Assembly (NCBI GenBank): GCA_035772405.1
Contig: JAYKKM010000013.1
Span: forward strand, 696,001 to 760,000
DNA from: Chrysogorgia sp. JL179-B06
Taxonomy: Eukaryota; Cnidaria; Anthozoa; Scleralcyonacea; Chrysogorgiidae
DNA: 64,000 bases
Direction: 5' to 3'
Program-made: the position numbers and the translations under genes
Shown here: positions 45,151 through 64,000 of the stretch, one piece after another
How the letters are laid out: each line of letters starts with the position of its first letter
How positions within the stretch are numbered: the first letter of the stretch is position 1
Notes under the pieces: generated by a model
Database searches by the model: none
The model's input: the letters and a program-made list of their open reading frames with translations, nothing else
Told to the model about the DNA's origin: nothing

Positions 45151-46086
45151 CATAAGCTGACGTGATCTTCGCGTAGATTTTGTCGTTTTTGATGGATTTT
45201 AAGTGGTTTAAATCACAAAAGGAAGTCAAAGAATACCTGGATACAAGGCTAACCAAGGTAGAAACGTCATATGGACGTTGGGGGCTGCGACGTTTCTCTG
45301 TGAAACATCGTGGAAAAATTCGATAGTTTGTTTAAAGTGCCACTACGATGAAAATTCACTCTCCTCTTTTAGATTTTCTTTAGCATAGAATAGTATTTCA
45401 GGGTCGAAAGTGATCATCGATGTAAAAATAAACTAAAAAATGGTATTTTGAAGTAAGTATTTTGAGCTCTGAAATCACTATTATTTAGTGTGCGCGAATG
45501 TAGGAAAGTGAGGGACATCAGAACACGTGCGAGAGAGAAAAACAAAATGGCGAATTGTAATATCGAGTTGCTCATCTCCATCATCAAGTGATTGTTTATT
45601 GCTGTTTCGAAGGTAAGCGTAATTTTCTTAATACTTTTATTATATAAAATGACCCGGTTTTGCAAACAGAGGTATGTCTGGTCTAATTTTTTAGAACGGC
45701 TAATTTTCAAATTGTGGCCATTATCAAAGCTGTTTTAATGAACTTACTGGAAGACCTTTCATATAAAATAGTAGAAAGTACTCTTTGAAGACGTTAGGCT
45801 TTAACGGTAGTTTTGCAGTGTTTATGTACACAATAAAATTTCGATAACTATGTGTGACGTTTCTAGGGGGGAGGGGGGTCTCCAGAGAAACGTCCGTGGG
45901 CCAAATCGATATGCGAGGCCTAACACAACAGACTGTTTTAAATGCAACGTTTAGTGTATTTTCATCGCTAAAATCGCCAACGTGTTTTCAATAAAGGCTT
46001 CCTAGCAACGCACATAACAATGCCTCTTATAACAGGTAAACCTACATTTTTCATGGCTTTATTGTTAATAATAATGGTGTTCTTTT
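45151..46086. other. Intergenic sequence downstream of ATIC
   Basis: The GACGTTTCTC / GAGAAACGTC motifs near 45285 and 45885 may mark an old inverted repeat. No gene recognised. Confidence 0.35.
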
Positions 46087-46241
46087 ATAAAAGAAATAAA
46101 AAACTTTGTCTTGTGCGATTATCGAGTTATAATGGCACTCGAGAAGCTAGTAAAACACTCGGCTATCGCCTCGTGTTTTACACGCATCTCTCGTGCCATT
46201 ATAACTCGATAATCACACGCGACACGTTTTTTATTTCTTAA
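46087..46241. repeat. Near-perfect hairpin element (~70-bp arms)
   Basis: AAGAAATAAAAAACTTTGTC ... GATTATCGAGTTATAATGGC ... GTAAAACACTCGG is followed after a few bases by the inverse arm. The loop is very short, so single strands would form a strong hairpin. Confidence 0.9.
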
Positions 46242-46462
46242 ATACATCAGATTTCTCTCAAGATAGAACTGTCTAAGGACGAGGAAGTTGTTTATCGTAT
46301 AATTATTTGTATTTTTTACAATTCGAACAATTTAGGAACACTACCAGGTGTGGCCAGGTCATCAACCACGGAATGCGCGTGACCAGTCGGAATCTTGGTT
46401 GAAGACAACAATTTAGTCACCATACGAATTGGCAAAAAGTGCAAAAAAATGTTTGTAAGCAA

Positions 46463-46468
46463 TTTATT
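46463..46468 (-). terminator. Candidate polyadenylation signal of ATIC
   Basis: AATAAA on the minus strand, 110 bp downstream of the ATIC stop codon. Confidence 0.5.
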
Positions 46469-46577
46469 TTCTAACGTTTTTAAACTTCATAACAAACAAT
46501 AATAAATATACTCTAGATCTAGAATTCGCATTTTTAGTTTATCTTGTTTTGTACGGTATGCATGACAAAGAACATGT

Positions 46578-63980
<17,403 letters not shown>

Positions 63981-64000
63981 CTGGAAAAACACATAACATA

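Overview
The window is a stretch of intron-rich, AT-rich invertebrate nuclear genome. Small exons with GT-AG introns, a legumain-like secreted protein, Penelope-type and R4/Dong-type retroelements, many hAT and foldback MITEs and TTAGGG-like tracts suit an early-branching marine animal. An anthozoan cnidarian is my best guess; this is inference and no species is claimed.

Three protein-coding genes can be reconstructed exon by exon, with matching splice phases. (1) 9717-18413 (+): a four-exon, 509-codon secreted protein with a peptidase C13 (legumain)-like domain that appears to lack the catalytic His and Cys. (2) 26294-40632 (+): a six-exon, 229-residue SPC25 homologue, a kinetochore NDC80-complex subunit. 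(3) 46578-63980 (-), continuing past the right edge: the C-terminal ~340 codons of ATIC, the bifunctional purine biosynthesis enzyme, in ten exons. SPC25 and ATIC are convergent, with about 5.9 kb of repeats between their stop codons. The genes have no evident functional link.

Most of the rest is repeat. 1-9650 holds foldback elements and a TIR element with a second copy at 23 kb. The introns of gene 1 hold foldback MITEs, a tRNA-like element, a Penelope-like GIY-YIG remnant and a 21-bp array. 18.4-26.2 kb holds MITEs, two LINE remnants and a large inverted pair of tandem arrays. The SPC25 introns hold nested hAT-type elements, 5S-rRNA-derived fragments and two long arrays (17 bp and 21 bp). 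40.7-46 kb holds hAT, TTAA-flanked and foldback MITEs and a LINE tail. The ATIC introns contain two head-to-head LINEs with restriction-like endonuclease domains, an hAT element, a Penelope-like remnant and several foldbacks.

Six short elements have TIRs and perfect 8-bp target-site duplications, a clear sign of non-autonomous hAT transposition. No intact transposase or reverse transcriptase is visible. I saw no CRISPR array, operon or prokaryotic island. The items most worth following up are the catalytically altered C13-like protein, the tRNA-like sequence associated with a TIR element, the 5S-derived repeats, and the R4/Dong-like LINE abutting a (TAA)n tract.
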